The notes under the pieces: generated by a model
What the model was told of the DNA's origin: nothing
The model's database searches: none
The model's input: the letters and a program-made list of their open reading frames with translations, nothing else
Made by a program: the position numbers and the translations under genes
Shown: positions 51,265-61,060 of the stretch, one piece after another
Layout: each line of letters opens with the position of its first letter
How positions within the stretch are numbered: the stretch's first letter is position 1
Assembly: GCF_008329585.1 (NCBI RefSeq)
Contig: NZ_NPKP01000004.1
Coordinates: forward strand, 186,001-250,000
DNA from: Mycolicibacterium sp. P9-22
GTDB taxonomy: Bacteria > Actinomycetota > Actinomycetes > Mycobacteriales > Mycobacteriaceae
Direction of reading: 5' to 3'
Length of the DNA stretch: 64,000 bases

Positions 51265-52486
51265 CGTTTCGTCTGGCCAGTTCGATGCTGGCCAGGTGCT
51301 GTTCGTAATCGCGGGTGAACAGCGTGGTGCCGTCCAGGTCGATGGTGACGAAGTACAACCAGTCCCCCGGTTCCGGGTTCTCCGCCGCCGCCAGCGCGGG
51401 CTGGCCGGGCGAGCAGATCGGGGTCTTCGGAAGGCCGAGGGAGGCGTAGGTGTTCCATGGCGTGACCCGGGCGCGGTCGCCGTCGGTGGTGGCCACCTCG
51501 GTGCGGTCCAGGGAGTAGTTCACCGTGGAGTCGAATTCCAGCTTGCGGTTCTCGGCGAGCCGGTTGAAGATCACCCGCGCCACCTTGGAGAAGTCCTGCG
51601 GCTTGGATTCGCGCTGCACCAGCGAGGCGACGACCAGGATCTCGTACGGCGACATCCGGGTGGTCTCGGCGGCGGCGAGCAGGCCGTTGGCCTCGTACTG
51701 CGCGGTGCTGGCCCCGATCAGGGTGGCCAGGATCTCCTCGGCTGAGCCCGACGGGTCGACGTTCCAGCTGCCGGGTGCGATCAGACCCTCCAGCCGCCGG
51801 TGATCGTTGCCCATATCGGTCACTGCGGTGGTCGCCCAGCTGGGCACCGACAGCGCGGCGAGTTCGGCGGTGCCGGCGGCCTGCTTCAGATCGTCGGCGG
51901 AGACACAGGCTCGGCTGCCGTCGAGGTCGACGCAGGAGGCGTCCGAGATCAGCGACAGGATGCCCTTGGTGACGGCGTTGGTCCTGACGTCGGCGACGTC
52001 GTCGAGCTGGCGGCCCTCCGGGATGACCATCTGCCCGACCCTGCTCTCCGGGTCGGCCAGCTTCTGCACGGCGCTCGACGCCGGGATCTCGGTGCGCAGC
52101 TTGTAGAAACCGGGCTGGATGGCCGCGATCGCCGGGTTGGTGGCCGCGGCGTCGACGAAGGCCTTCGACGACGACACCACATTCTGTTCCTGCAGCGTCT
52201 GCCCGATCGCGGTGGTCGAGTCCCCGCTGTGCACCTCGACGACCACATCGGCGATGCCTTCGCCGGCGAAATCGCTGCTGCCCCCGAACAGGCCGTGCCA
52301 CAACTTGGAGCCGACGAACACCACCCCGATGACGACGACGATCAGCGTCACCAACGCGGCGATCGAGAACACCCGACGGCGCCGTGCGGTACGTCGTTCC
52401 TGCGCCCGCGCGGCCCGGCTCAGCCGTTGGCGCGGTGGACCGACCGCCTGCGGTTCGCTGCGTTGGGGACTCCAGTGATCACTCAT
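51242..52486 (-). CDS. mltG: Endolytic murein transglycosylase MltG
   Basis: MltG cuts nascent glycan strands at the membrane and so sets peptidoglycan chain length. The 414-residue product has a basic cytoplasmic N-terminus, one membrane helix (about 40-63), a LysM-like region and the YceG domain with the catalytic glutamate in [11 protein letters not shown], plus RVIFNRL and [20 protein letters not shown]. It corresponds to Rv2553c. ATG at 52486 overlaps ruvX by 8 bp. Confidence 0.92.
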   Translation of the reverse strand: MSDHWSPQRSEPQAVGPPRQRLSRAARAQERRTARRRRVFSIAALVTLIVVVIGVVFVGSKLWHGLFGGSSDFAGEGIADVVVEVHSGDSTTAIGQTLQEQNVVSSSKAFVDAAATNPAIAAIQPGFYKLRTEIPASSAVQKLADPESRVGQMVIPEGRQLDDVADVRTNAVTKGILSLISDASCVDLDGSRACVSADDLKQAAGTAELAALSVPSWATTAVTDMGNDHRRLEGLIAPGSWNVDPSGSAEEILATLIGASTAQYEANGLLAAAETTRMSPYEILVVASLVQRESKPQDFSKVARVIFNRLAENRKLEFDSTVNYSLDRTEVATTDGDRARVTPWNTYASLGLPKTPICSPGQPALAAAENPEPGDWLYFVTIDLDGTTLFTRDYEQHLASIELARRNGVLDSAR

Positions 52487-52970
52487 CAACAACCCTTAAT
52501 GCGGACCGGCGCTGGTCCAACCAGTTCTGCAGAATTCCCACTGCGGCAACCTGATCGACCATGGCCCGCTGATTCTTGGCCCGTACCCCAGCTTCGCGCA
52601 GCGACCGCTGGGCGGTCACCGTGGTCAGCCGCTCATCGGCCAGCCGCACCGGTGTCGGTGCGATCCGGGCCGCCAGGGCATCGGCCAATTCGACGGCGTC
52701 TTGTGCTGAGGAACCCGAACGGTTCGCCAGCGTGCGCGGCAGGCCGACGACGACCTCGACCGCTTCCAACTCTTGAGCGAGCTTCACCAGCCTGCGCAGG
52801 TGACGACCCGATCTGTCCCGCTGCACGGTCTCCAGCGGGGTGGCCAGAACGCCGTCGGGGTCGCTGCCCGCGACCCCGATACGCACGGTGCCCACGTCGA
52901 TGCCGAGCCGGCGTCCCCGTCCCGGATCATCGGGACCTGGCCTGTCCGGCAGGCGGTCGGCATCTCCCAC
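52479..52970 (-). CDS. ruvX: RuvX/YqgF Holliday-junction resolvase-like RNase
   Basis: A 163-residue RNase H-fold nuclease of the YqgF family, thought to process 16S rRNA precursor ends and/or resolve Holliday junctions. The first catalytic Asp is in [13 protein letters not shown], followed by VVGLPRTL and the C-terminal [13 protein letters not shown] and [17 protein letters not shown] at 52970 is 3 bp after alaS. The alaS-ruvX-mltG-aroE order is standard in actinobacteria. Confidence 0.94.
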   Translation of the reverse strand: MGDADRLPDRPGPDDPGRGRRLGIDVGTVRIGVAGSDPDGVLATPLETVQRDRSGRHLRRLVKLAQELEAVEVVVGLPRTLANRSGSSAQDAVELADALAARIAPTPVRLADERLTTVTAQRSLREAGVRAKNQRAMVDQVAAVGILQNWLDQRRSALRVVDE

Positions 52971-52973
52971 GGG

Positions 52974-55664
52974 TCAGCTCCGGGCGATCTCTGCGTGCAG
53001 CGCGGCCAATGCCGCGTCGATACCCGCCGCCCCCTTACCGGAACCCTGGGCCAGATCGGCCTTGCCACCCCCGCGGCCGTTGACGGCCGCTCCCAACGTC
53101 TTCACCAGGTCGTTGGCACTCAGACCGAGATCCTGTGCGCTCGCATTGACCGCGACCACGAAGGGCACCGCGTCGTCCTCGCCCTCGGCGATCAGCGCCA
53201 CCACCGCGGGATCGGAGCCGAGCTTGCCCTTGATGTCGCCGACGAGACTGCGCAGATCCCCCGCGGTGATTCCACCGGCCATACGCTGAGCCACAAAACG
53301 AACTTTACCGACAAGCTCCGCACCGGCGGCCGCATTCGCGGCCGCGGCGCGCGCGTTTGCCAGCCGAGCCTTGTCCAGTTCCTTTTCGGCGGCCCGCAGC
53401 CGTTCCACGAGGTTGGCCACCCGTGCGGGCACCTCCTCGGACGGCACCTTCAGCGAGGACGCCAGACCCGCCATCAGCGCGCGTTCCTTGGACAGGTGCC
53501 GGAACGACTCCAACCCCACGTAGGCCTCCACGCGGCGCACACCGGAGCCCACCGAGGACTCGCCGAGCACGGTGACCGGCCCGATCTGCGCCGAGCTGCG
53601 TACGTGCGTGCCGCCGCACAGCTCCAGGGAGAACGGGCCGCCGATCTCAACCACCCGGACCTCGTCGGGGTAGTTCTCGCCGAACAGCGCCATCGCGCCC
53701 ATGGCCTTGGCCTGCTCCAGCCCGGTGTTGAAGGTGTTCACCGCGAAGTCGGCCTGCACCGCTTCGTTGGCGACCTTCTCGATCTGGGCGCGTTGCTCAT
53801 CCGACAGCGAGCCCTGCCAGTTGAAGTCGAAGCGCAGGTAGCCGGGCCGGTTCAGCGAACCCGCCTGAACCGCGTTGGGGCCCAGCACCTCGCGCAGCGC
53901 GGCGTGCACCATGTGGGTGCCGGAATGGCCCTGGGTCGCGCCGTGGCGCCACTTCTCGTCGACCGTGGCGGTGATGGTATCGCCCTCGACGAACTCCCCG
54001 GACTCCACCGAGACACGATGCGCCCACAGCGTTTTCGCGATCTTCTGCACATCGGTCACCGCGGCCTTGGCGGTCTGCGACGCTCCGGTACCGGTGATGG
54101 AACCCTCGTCGGCGATCTGGCCGCCGGATTCGGCGTAGAACGGCGTGCGGTCCAGGATCACCTCGACCTGCTGCCCCTGGGTGCCTTCGTGGGACACCAC
54201 CGGAACCCGCTTGCCGTCGACGAAGATGCCGAGAATGCGTGCCTGCGAGCTCAACTCGTCGAAACCGGTGAATTCGGTCGGTCCGCCGTCGACGAGCTCC
54301 CGGTACGCCGACAGATCCGCGTGGGCCTGCTTACGGGCGGCCGCGTCGGCCTTGGCGCGCTGGCGCTGTTCGGCCATCAGTCCGCGGAAACCCGCTTCGT
54401 CAACCGTGAGACCGGCCTCGGCGGCCATCTCCAGGGTCAGATCGATCGGGAAACCGTAGGTGTCGTGCAGGGTGAAGGCGTCGCTACCGGACAGGGTGGA
54501 TTTCCCCGCCGCCCGGGTGGCGTCCGCGGCATCCTCGAACAGCCGCGAACCCGACAACAGCGTGCGGTTGAAGGCGGTCTCCTCGGCCACCGCGATGCGG
54601 TTGATCCGGTCGAAATCGGTGACCAGTTCCGGGTAGGACGGCCCCATCTCGTCGCGCACCGTGGCCATCAACTCGGCCATGATGGGGCGTTCCACGCCGA
54701 GCAGCCGGGCGGCGCGGATGATGCGGCGCAGCAGCCGGCGCAGCACATAGCCGCGGCCCTCGTTACCGGGGGTGACTCCGTCGCCGATGATGATCGCAGC
54801 GGTACGGCTGTGGTCGCCGATGATGCGGTAGCGCACATCGTCGGTGTGGTTGCCCTGCCCGTACCCGCGGGGCGCGATGCCGGCAACCAGGTCGATGACG
54901 GGGCGCACCAGATCGGTGTCGTAGACGTTGTCCACGTCCTGCAGCAGACAGGCGATGCGCTCGACGCCCATGCCGGTGTCGATGTTCTTGCGCGGCAGCG
55001 GGCCGAGGATCTCGAAGTCGTCCTTGCTGGTGCCTTCCCCCCGCTCGTTCTGCATGAAGACGAGGTTCCAGATCTCGATATAGCGGTCCTCGTTGGCCTC
55101 GGGGCCGCCCTCGATGCCGTATTCCGGGCCGCGGTCGTAGTAGATCTCCGAGCACGGGCCGCACGGGCCGGGGATGCCCATCGACCAGTAGTTGTCGGCC
55201 ATGCCGCGGCGCTGGATGCGCTCGAGCGGCAGTCCGGCCACCTCCTGCCACAGCGCGATGGCCTCATCGTCGTCGAGATAGACGGTGGCCCAGAGCCTTT
55301 CCGGATCGAATCCGTAGCCGCCCTGGTCCTGCGGGTTGGTCAGCAGGGTCCAGGCCAACTCGATCGCGCGCTTCTTGAAGTAGTCGCCGAAGCTGAAGTT
55401 GCCGGCCATCTGGAAGAAGGTGTTGTGCCGGGTGGTGATACCGACTTCTTCGATATCGGGGGTACGGATGCACTTCTGCACGCTGACGGCGGTGTCGTAG
55501 GGCGGGGTGCGCGCGCCGAGGAAGAAGGGCACGAACTGCACCATGCCGGCGTTGACGAACAGCAGGTTCGGGTCGTCGAGGATCACCGAGGCGCTGGGCA
55601 CCTCGGTGTGTCCCGCCTTCACGAAATGATCGAGGAAGCGTTTCCTGATCTCGTGTGTCTGCAC
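52974..55664 (-). CDS. alaS: Alanyl-tRNA synthetase
   Basis: AlaS charges tRNA-Ala and edits mischarged Ser/Gly. The 896-residue product has the class II core ([51 protein letters not shown] split over about 215-315), the editing domain with zinc ligands in [12 protein letters not shown] and CGGTHV, and the C-terminal C-Ala/coiled-coil part. The GTG at 55664 gives the family start [13 protein letters not shown] and has AAAGGA 9 nt before it; the longer reading from a TTG at 55685 is less likely. No T-box leader is visible. Confidence 0.96.
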   Translation of the reverse strand: MQTHEIRKRFLDHFVKAGHTEVPSASVILDDPNLLFVNAGMVQFVPFFLGARTPPYDTAVSVQKCIRTPDIEEVGITTRHNTFFQMAGNFSFGDYFKKRAIELAWTLLTNPQDQGGYGFDPERLWATVYLDDDEAIALWQEVAGLPLERIQRRGMADNYWSMGIPGPCGPCSEIYYDRGPEYGIEGGPEANEDRYIEIWNLVFMQNERGEGTSKDDFEILGPLPRKNIDTGMGVERIACLLQDVDNVYDTDLVRPVIDLVAGIAPRGYGQGNHTDDVRYRIIGDHSRTAAIIIGDGVTPGNEGRGYVLRRLLRRIIRAARLLGVERPIMAELMATVRDEMGPSYPELVTDFDRINRIAVAEETAFNRTLLSGSRLFEDAADATRAAGKSTLSGSDAFTLHDTYGFPIDLTLEMAAEAGLTVDEAGFRGLMAEQRQRAKADAAARKQAHADLSAYRELVDGGPTEFTGFDELSSQARILGIFVDGKRVPVVSHEGTQGQQVEVILDRTPFYAESGGQIADEGSITGTGASQTAKAAVTDVQKIAKTLWAHRVSVESGEFVEGDTITATVDEKWRHGATQGHSGTHMVHAALREVLGPNAVQAGSLNRPGYLRFDFNWQGSLSDEQRAQIEKVANEAVQADFAVNTFNTGLEQAKAMGAMALFGENYPDEVRVVEIGGPFSLELCGGTHVRSSAQIGPVTVLGESSVGSGVRRVEAYVGLESFRHLSKERALMAGLASSLKVPSEEVPARVANLVERLRAAEKELDKARLANARAAAANAAAGAELVGKVRFVAQRMAGGITAGDLRSLVGDIKGKLGSDPAVVALIAEGEDDAVPFVVAVNASAQDLGLSANDLVKTLGAAVNGRGGGKADLAQGSGKGAAGIDAALAALHAEIARS

Positions 55665-55727
55665 GTGCTGCTGTCCTTTGGTCAACCTGCGGATACTTCG
55701 ACCGCACCACAGTACCGGTCGTGTTCG

Positions 55728-56129
55728 TCAGCCCGACACGAAGCTCAGTCGCACCGATCGCCGCGGGTTGTCCCTGTTCAGGTCCACCAGCACGATGCTC
55801 TGCCAGGTGCCCAGCAGCGGTTCTCCGGCACCGACCGGGACCGTCACCGACGGGGACACCAGACCCGGCAGCACGTGATCGGCGCCGTGACCGGGTGAGC
55901 CGTGCGCGTGCCGGTACCGGTCATCGCGCGGGAACAACCGCTCCAGGGCATCCAACAGGTCGTCATCGGAGCCTGCGCCGGTCTCGATGACGGCGATGCC
56001 TGCGGTCGCGTGCGGCACGAAGACATTGCAGAGTCCGTCGCCCTTGGCGGCGCAGAAGTCGCGCACCTCCGAGGTGAGGTCGATCACCCTTCGGCGCGAG
56101 GTGTCCAGTTCGAGCACTTCGGTGTTCAC
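55728..56129 (-). CDS. YjbQ/UPF0047 family protein
   Basis: A 133-residue beta-barrel protein equivalent to Rv2556c. The family motifs are CNVFVPHATAGIAVIE, DDDLLDALERLFP, HGADHVLPGLVSPS and LGTWQSIVLVDLNRD. Homologues show thiamin-phosphate synthase activity in vitro, but the physiological role is unclear. A TAGGCT box ends 6 nt before the GTG at 56129, indicating leaderless transcription. It precedes alaS on the same strand. Confidence 0.9.
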   Translation of the reverse strand: MNTEVLELDTSRRRVIDLTSEVRDFCAAKGDGLCNVFVPHATAGIAVIETGAGSDDDLLDALERLFPRDDRYRHAHGSPGHGADHVLPGLVSPSVTVPVGAGEPLLGTWQSIVLVDLNRDNPRRSVRLSFVSG

Positions 56130-56135
56130 GATTCC

Positions 56136-56141
56136 AGCCTA
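56136..56141 (-). promoter_or_regulatory. -10 box of the yjbQ-like gene (leaderless type)
   Basis: TAGGCT on the minus strand ends 6 nt before the GTG at 56129. Confidence 0.45.
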
Positions 56142-56294
56142 CGAGCCGGCACCCGAATTGACGTCGGCGTTTCGTCGGCGGCGCGCCACGGTGGTTATGC
56201 GGCAAAACCATTGTGCGGGGCGGGCGCCGGGAGGAGAGTTGACCTTGACCGGTGGCGCCGGCGGGGCGCTGCCCTGTAGCGAAGGAGGTGGGCC

Positions 56295-56915
56295 GTGTTC
56301 GCACGCTCTACCACAGTGATGGCGCGCCCCGAATCGATCGACGACGGTATCGCCCATGTCCGCGACGAGGTGATGCCCGCACTTTCGGAACTCGCCGGTT
56401 GTATCGGCCTCTCGCTGATGGTCGACCGACAGACCGGCAGGTGCATCGCCACCAGCGCCTGGGACGACGCCGACGCCATGCATGACAGTGCCGACGAGGC
56501 CGGCCGGCTGCGCGCGCAGGCCGGTGCCCGGTTCGGGGGAACGGCGACCGCCGAGGATTGGGAGATCGCGGTGCTGCACCGCGAACACAGCTCCGATCCG
56601 GGTGCCTGCGTGCGGGCCACCTGGGTGACGGTGCCACCGGAGCTCACCGAGGCGGGCATCGAGTACTACCGCAGCGCGGTGCTCCCGCAGATCGAGCACC
56701 TACCCGGATTCCGCAGCGCCAGCCTGCTCGTCGACACCTCGTCGGGGCGGGCGGTGTCCTCGGTGTCGTTCGTCAGCCGGGAGGTCATGGAGCACAACCG
56801 TGATTACGCGTCGACACTGAAAGCCGAATCGATCCGGGCGGCGGGTGCGAGCGGGGTGGACGAGGGCGAGTTCGAACTCGTCATCGCCCACCTGCGGGCA
56901 CCGGAACTGGTCTGA
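56295..56915 (+). CDS. Rv2557/Rv2558-like protein with tandem ABM-like domains
   Basis: A 206-residue protein with two similar halves (about 1-100 and 105-206), each with the pattern of a dimeric alpha-beta barrel of the antibiotic-biosynthesis-monooxygenase type: [20 protein letters not shown] in the first, [20 protein letters not shown] in the second. M. tuberculosis has two adjacent copies, Rv2557 and Rv2558, linked to starvation and granuloma survival; here there is one. GTG start with a strong AAGGAGGT site 5 nt upstream. Biochemical role unknown. Confidence 0.87.
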   Translation: MFARSTTVMARPESIDDGIAHVRDEVMPALSELAGCIGLSLMVDRQTGRCIATSAWDDADAMHDSADEAGRLRAQAGARFGGTATAEDWEIAVLHREHSSDPGACVRATWVTVPPELTEAGIEYYRSAVLPQIEHLPGFRSASLLVDTSSGRAVSSVSFVSREVMEHNRDYASTLKAESIRAAGASGVDEGEFELVIAHLRAPELV

Positions 56916-56916
56916 A

Positions 56917-57390
56917 TCAGAGGGTTTTGAGCAAGTCGTCCAGTTTGTCGTAGCCCTCGGTCATGCCGCCCTCCATGCCGGAGGACAGCAATGCGTCGCG
57001 CGCCTCGGTGTTGGGGCAGATCGAGCGGCCGCGCAGCCGGGACCGGCCGTCACCGAGATCCTCGAACCACAGGTACTCGATGTTGACCATGTCCGGGGCG
57101 CCTTCGAACTCGAAGGTCTGCAGGATGAACTCGTTGTCGCGCACGGTGTGGAAGGTGCCGTTAAAGCCGTAGGTGCCGCTCTCATTCGAGTGCGAATAGC
57201 GGTATCCGCCATGGTTTTTGAATACCCATTCGGTGATCTCCATGTGCAGTCCGTGCGGGCCGAGCCACTGCTTGAGCAACTCGGGTTCGCTGTGCGCACG
57301 GAAGAGCGCCTGCACCGGCGCGTCGAAATCGCGGCTGAACTCCATCGCCAGCGTGTCCACCGGCGCGGTCAGGTCGAGTGCGTTGGTCAT
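56917..57390 (-). CDS. SRPBCC (AHSA1-type) protein paired with an ArsR regulator
   Basis: A 157-residue START/SRPBCC-fold protein. Motifs include FSRDFDAPVQALFRAHSEPE, LKQWLGPHGLHM, and GMTEGYDKLDDLL at the C-terminus. Such proteins bind small hydrophobic ligands; the paired ArsR-SRPBCC arrangement is very common in actinobacteria, and the ligand may release the regulator from DNA. The ATG overlaps the arsR-like stop by 4 bp. It ends one base from the end of the convergent Rv2557-like gene. Confidence 0.9.
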   Translation of the reverse strand: MTNALDLTAPVDTLAMEFSRDFDAPVQALFRAHSEPELLKQWLGPHGLHMEITEWVFKNHGGYRYSHSNESGTYGFNGTFHTVRDNEFILQTFEFEGAPDMVNIEYLWFEDLGDGRSRLRGRSICPNTEARDALLSSGMEGGMTEGYDKLDDLLKTL

Positions 57391-57746
57391 TTCGTGTCCT
57401 TCTTGTCGGTGAGTGCTTCTTCGGTCAGCGTCGCCAACAGGTTGTCCAGCCGGCGGTAGTTGCGTTCGGCGTCCAGGCGGTACTTGTCGATCCATTCGGT
57501 GAGCCGCTCCAGCACGGCGGAATCCAGGTGCACCGGCCGGCGCTGCGCCTCGCGGCTGCGGGTGACCAGTCCGGCCCGCTCCAGCACCTGAATGTGCTTG
57601 GACACCGCCTGTTTGGTGATGTCGAACGGCGCGGCCAGGTCGTTGACCGTGGCCGGTCCCCTGGCCAGCCGCGCCACCAGTGCCCGCCGGACCGGATCGG
57701 CCAGCGCCAGGAACGCGCGGTCCAGGTCGTCGTCCAGCATGCCCAT
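57387..57746 (-). CDS. ArsR family transcriptional regulator
   Basis: A 119-residue winged-helix repressor: FLALADPVRRALVARLARGP, then the recognition region DITKQAVSKHIQVLERAGLV and REAQRRPVHLD in the wing. It lacks the CxC metal site of classical ArsR, so it is probably not a metal sensor. It should repress itself and the SRPBCC gene through the palindromes just upstream. ATG at 57746 has a GGAAG site; an internal ATG two codons later is possible. Confidence 0.92.
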   Translation of the reverse strand: MGMLDDDLDRAFLALADPVRRALVARLARGPATVNDLAAPFDITKQAVSKHIQVLERAGLVTRSREAQRRPVHLDSAVLERLTEWIDKYRLDAERNYRRLDNLLATLTEEALTDKKDTK

Positions 57747-57760
57747 TAATCAATCTTCCA

Positions 57761-57780
57761 GTTGTACAACCAATTGGTTG
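57761..57780. promoter_or_regulatory. Overlapping palindromes, likely ArsR operator
   Basis: Two perfect palindromes overlap: GTTGTACAAC (57761-57770) and CAACCAATTGGTTG (57767-57780). They lie 15-34 bp before the ArsR start, where a repressor would block the promoter. The AT-rich sequence is unusual for this genome. Confidence 0.65.
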
Positions 57781-57847
57781 ATTACAACTGTAGACGACGG
57801 CGCCGGGGCGGGTCAAGGGTCATTGTGGTGCCGCTGGGTCGGTCAGC

Positions 57848-58183
57848 TCAGGACAGCGTGTCGCCGGGGAATCCGAGGCAGGGATGCACCTCGAAGGTGA
57901 ACACACCGGCCTGCACACCGGGATCGTCGTTCATGATCGCGACGGTCTCCTCGACCGTCGCAGCGAACACGCCCACCCCGCACACATCGGACTCGTCCAT
58001 CACCGGCAGCACGACGAGCAGCCTGCCGTCGGCACGCAGCCCGAAATTGCGCCTGCCGTGCTCCCAGACGTGCTGCGGCGCCTCTGCCGCCGAGGCGTTC
58101 GGTCCGTCTTTGAGGATCATCAGGCTGTAGGACTTCGCCGCCCCGAGCATGGCGTTCATCTCGTCATCGCTGAACGTCTTCAT
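57848..58183 (-). CDS. YCII/YciI-like small protein
   Basis: A 111-residue soluble protein with a likely dimeric alpha-beta fold of the YCII type: [33 protein letters not shown] and [20 protein letters not shown], where the last part matches the ATxEEAxxxxxxDP pattern of YCII proteins. The function is unknown. The ATG overlaps the rarA stop by 4 bp, so it is co-translated with rarA. Confidence 0.75.
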   Translation of the reverse strand: MKTFSDDEMNAMLGAAKSYSLMILKDGPNASAAEAPQHVWEHGRRNFGLRADGRLLVVLPVMDESDVCGVGVFAATVEETVAIMNDDPGVQAGVFTFEVHPCLGFPGDTLS

Positions 58184-59520
58184 GTCCGTTTCCTCCGGAT
58201 GATGGCCCGCAACTTCTCCAGCCGGCTCGCGATGTCCCGCTCGGCGCCGTAACTCGTGGGCCGGTAGTAGTCGACACCGACCAGCTCGTCGGGCGGATAC
58301 TGTTGGGCCGCAACACCACCCGGTGCGTCATGGGCGTATTTGTAGCCGACGGCGTTGCCCAGCTTCTGGGCTCCCGAATAGTGCCCGTCGCGCAGATGGG
58401 CAGGCACCAGTCCCGCCTTGCCCGCCCGGATGTCACCCATCGCGGCGCCCAGGGCGGTCGTCACGGCGTTGGACTTCGGCGCGGTCGCCAGGTGCACCGT
58501 CGCATGCGCCAGCGTCAGCTGCGCCTCCGGCATACCGATCAGCGCCACCGTCTGCGCCGCGGCGACCGCGGTCTGCAGCGCCATCGGATCGGCCATCCCG
58601 ATGTCCTCGCTGGCCAGGATCACCAGCCGGCGGGCCAGGAAGCGCGGGTCCTCCCCCGCGGTCAGCATCCGGGCCAGGTAGTGCAGCGCGGCATCCACAT
58701 CCGAGCCGCGCACCGACTTGATGAAGGCGCTGATCACGTCGTAGTGCTGGTCACCGTCGCGGTCGTAACGCACCGCCGCCTGATCCAGGGACTGCTCCAC
58801 CACCTCGACGGTGACGGGGCCGCCCGCGCTGCCGGCGGTTTCGGCGGCGACCTCCAGCGCGGTCAGCGCCCGGCGGGCGTCCCCGGCCGACAGTTTGACC
58901 AGCAGTTCCAGCGCGTCGTCGTCGATAGCGATTTTGCCGCCCAGACCGCGCTCATCGGCGGCGGCCCGCGCCAGCACGGACCGGATGTCGTCGGGGCCCA
59001 GCGGGTGCAGCTGCAGGATCAGCGACCGGCTCAGCAGCGGGGCGACCACCGAGAAGGACGGGTTCTCGGTGGTCGCCGCGACCAGCAGCACGATCCGATT
59101 CTCGACGGCCGCCAGCAGCGCGTCCTGCTGCGTCTTGGAGAAGCGGTGTACCTCGTCGATGAAAAGCACGGTCTGCTGACCGCGGATGGCCGCATGCCGC
59201 GCCGTCTCGATCACGGCCCGGACTTCCTTGACCCCTGCGCTCAGTGCCGACAGCGCCTCGAACCGGCGCCCGGTGGCGCCCGAGATCAGCGAGGCCAGCG
59301 TGGTCTTACCGGTGCCGGGTGGCCCGTACAGGATGACGCTGGCCGCGCCGGAGCCCTCCACGAGGCGGCGCAGCGGCGAGCCGGGTTTGAGCAGATGCTG
59401 CTGACCGACGACGTCGTCGAGGGTGGCCGGGCGCATGCGGACGGCCAGCGGGCTGGCGCCCGTCGGCATATCGGCAGCGGCCGGCGCGTCGCCCGGCATG
59501 TCGAACAAACTGTCTGACAC
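58180..59520 (-). CDS. rarA: Replication-associated recombination protein A (MgsA/WRNIP1 family ATPase)
   Basis: RarA is a AAA+ ATPase that acts at stalled replication forks. The 446-residue product has Walker A GPPGTGKT (about 66-73), Walker [10 protein letters not shown], sensor 1 TTENPSF, and the C-terminal tetramerisation domain ([35 protein letters not shown]). It corresponds to Rv2559c. GTG start at 59520 lies 56 bp after the DUF3097 stop, with a small sequence duplication between them. Confidence 0.95.
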   Translation of the reverse strand: MSDSLFDMPGDAPAAADMPTGASPLAVRMRPATLDDVVGQQHLLKPGSPLRRLVEGSGAASVILYGPPGTGKTTLASLISGATGRRFEALSALSAGVKEVRAVIETARHAAIRGQQTVLFIDEVHRFSKTQQDALLAAVENRIVLLVAATTENPSFSVVAPLLSRSLILQLHPLGPDDIRSVLARAAADERGLGGKIAIDDDALELLVKLSAGDARRALTALEVAAETAGSAGGPVTVEVVEQSLDQAAVRYDRDGDQHYDVISAFIKSVRGSDVDAALHYLARMLTAGEDPRFLARRLVILASEDIGMADPMALQTAVAAAQTVALIGMPEAQLTLAHATVHLATAPKSNAVTTALGAAMGDIRAGKAGLVPAHLRDGHYSGAQKLGNAVGYKYAHDAPGGVAAQQYPPDELVGVDYYRPTSYGAERDIASRLEKLRAIIRRKRT

Positions 59521-59555
59521 GAGTTCTGCTTACCACGCCGGGCCGACGTACTCGG

Positions 59556-59591
59556 TCAGGCTGGTGCCGTCACCTCTCAGGCTGGTGCCGT
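59556..59591. repeat. 15-bp direct repeat at the DUF3097 stop codon
   Basis: The 15-mer TCAGGCTGGTGCCGT occurs at 59556-59570 and again at 59577-59591, 21 bp apart. The right copy contains the last four codons and stop of DUF3097, so the left copy duplicates the end of the gene. Confidence 0.8.
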
Positions 59592-60410
59592 GACGAAGTC
59601 GATGAGTTCCTCGACGCGGCCGATCAGCGCGGGCTCCAGGTCGTTCCAGTCGCGCACCCGGCCCCTGATCCGCTGCCAGGCGCCCGCGATATCGGCCTGG
59701 GTGGCGTGCGGCCAGCCCAGCGCCTCGCAGATCCCGTGCTTCCAATCGGTCCCGCGCGGGATCACCGGCCATTGCCGCAAGCCCAGCCGCGCGGGTTTGA
59801 CCGCCTGCCAGATGTCGATATAGGGGTGCCCGACCACCAGGGTGTTCGCCCCGCCGGGTCCGCGCCGCACCGCTTCGGCGATCTTGGATTCCTTGGAACC
59901 GGCGACCAGATGGTCGACCAGCACCCCGAGGCGACGGCCTGGCCCGGGCTGGAACTCGGCAACGATGGCGCTCAGGTCGTCGACGCCGCCCAGGTACTCC
60001 ACGACGACGCCCTCGACGCGCAGGTCCGCGCCCCACACCTGCTCGACCAACTCGGCATCGTGGCGGCCCTCGACGTAGATGCGGCTGGCCAGCGCGACCC
60101 TGGCCTTGGCACCGGACACCGCGACCGAACCCGACGCCGTGCGGGCCGCCGCGGCAGCCACCTTCGGCTTGACCAGGATGACCGGTTTGCCCTCCACGAG
60201 GAATCCGGGTCCCAGCGGGAACGACCGGACCCGGCGGTTGCGGTCCTCCAGTTCGACCCGGCCGTTCTCGATGCGCACCACCGCGCCGACGAAACCGCTG
60301 GACGGGTCCTCGACCACCAGGCCCTTGTCGGCCGGGTGCTCGACGGAACGAACACGCGCGGGGGTGTGCGGGTTTCGGGCCAGGATGTCGGCGCCATAGC
60401 GATCAGTCAC
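59577..60410 (-). CDS. DUF3097 family protein
   Basis: A 277-residue actinobacterial protein, function unknown. The middle part reads RIYVEGRHDAELVEQVWG and GVLVDHLVAGSKESKIAE, which resembles a Toprim-like fold with conserved Glu and Asp; a nucleic-acid function is therefore possible but unproven. The GTG at 60410 gives TDRYGADILARNPH, the usual family start, and a TAGGAT box ends 7 nt before it. Downstream of it lies rarA on the same strand. Confidence 0.87.
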   Translation of the reverse strand: MTDRYGADILARNPHTPARVRSVEHPADKGLVVEDPSSGFVGAVVRIENGRVELEDRNRRVRSFPLGPGFLVEGKPVILVKPKVAAAAARTASGSVAVSGAKARVALASRIYVEGRHDAELVEQVWGADLRVEGVVVEYLGGVDDLSAIVAEFQPGPGRRLGVLVDHLVAGSKESKIAEAVRRGPGGANTLVVGHPYIDIWQAVKPARLGLRQWPVIPRGTDWKHGICEALGWPHATQADIAGAWQRIRGRVRDWNDLEPALIGRVEELIDFVTAPA

Positions 60411-60417
60411 GCGGGCG

Positions 60418-60423
60418 ATCCTA
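60418..60423 (-). promoter_or_regulatory. -10 box of the DUF3097-rarA unit (leaderless type)
   Basis: TAGGAT on the minus strand ends 7 nt before the GTG at 60410. Confidence 0.5.
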
Positions 60424-60466
60424 GAAACCGCGGTGCCGGAATCGGTGTTGCGACATGCCCGCGTCA

Positions 60467-60472
60467 TAGCAT
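60467..60472 (+). promoter_or_regulatory. -10 box of the ASCH-like gene (leaderless type)
   Basis: TAGCAT ends 6 nt before the GTG at 60479. Its core is 43 bp from the divergent DUF3097 box. Confidence 0.5.
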
Positions 60473-60478
60473 CGAGAT

Positions 60479-61060
60479 GTGCTGCTGAACCGTCCCACCG
60501 CCGAGGGGATCGCCGCGGGCACCATCACCGTGGTGCTGCGCCGCTGGGATGTGCCGCGGGTGAAGGAGGGCGGCACCCAGCGCACGGTGGCGGGCACGAT
60601 GCGCATCGATTCGGTCACCGAATGCCCGGGCGACCACCGCGTCACCGCCGCCCAGGCACGGGCCGCGGGCTATTCCGGCGCCGCTGCCGCCCAAGCCGAA
60701 CTCGACCGGCGCACCGCCGCGCACACGTATCTGATCGAGGTCTCCTACCTGGCTCCCGACGAACGCCCCGAGTTGGCCGCCGCGGACGCCCTCGCCGACG
60801 ACGACATCGCGGGTATCGGTGCGCAGCTGGACCGCTGGGACGCCGCCACCGGACCGTGGACCCGCGAGTATCTGAGGCTCGTCGGCGACAACGAGGCAGT
60901 CCGGGCACCGGATCTGGCGGCGCAGGTCGGCGCGGATGTGCCGCGCTTCAAACGCCGGGTGCGTCAGCTCAAGGGTCTGGGCCTCACCATCAGCCTGGGC
61001 ACCGGGTACCGGTTGTCGCCGCGGGGAGCGGCGTTCCTGCGGGGCGGGCTCAGCCGCTGA
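60479..61060 (+). CDS. ASCH-like domain protein with C-terminal winged-helix-like region
   Basis: A 193-residue protein. The first half (LLNRPTAEGIAAGTITVVLR, then VAGTMRIDSVTEC) resembles ASCH/PUA-like RNA-binding domains. The second half (about 120-193, APDLAAQVGADVPRFKRRVR followed by LKGLGLTISLGTGYRLSPRG) looks like a small winged helix. Together these suggest nucleic-acid binding; no partner is known. GTG at 60479 is supported by the TAGCAT box. The last 11 bp overlap the convergent metallopeptidase gene. Confidence 0.75.
   Translation: MLLNRPTAEGIAAGTITVVLRRWDVPRVKEGGTQRTVAGTMRIDSVTECPGDHRVTAAQARAAGYSGAAAAQAELDRRTAAHTYLIEVSYLAPDERPELAAADALADDDIAGIGAQLDRWDAATGPWTREYLRLVGDNEAVRAPDLAAQVGADVPRFKRRVRQLKGLGLTISLGTGYRLSPRGAAFLRGGLSR

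Noticed and set aside
55665-55727. Possible T-box leader before alaS
   Set aside because: The 63-bp gap is too short for a T-box and lacks the conserved T-box sequence.
52773-55898. 1041-codon plus-strand frame opposite alaS
   Set aside because: Antisense shadow of alaS; no start signal and no domain.
56295-56915. Second Rv2557-like copy expected next to this gene
   Set aside because: M. tuberculosis has two in tandem, but only one is present; the neighbouring sequence is an SRPBCC gene on the other strand.
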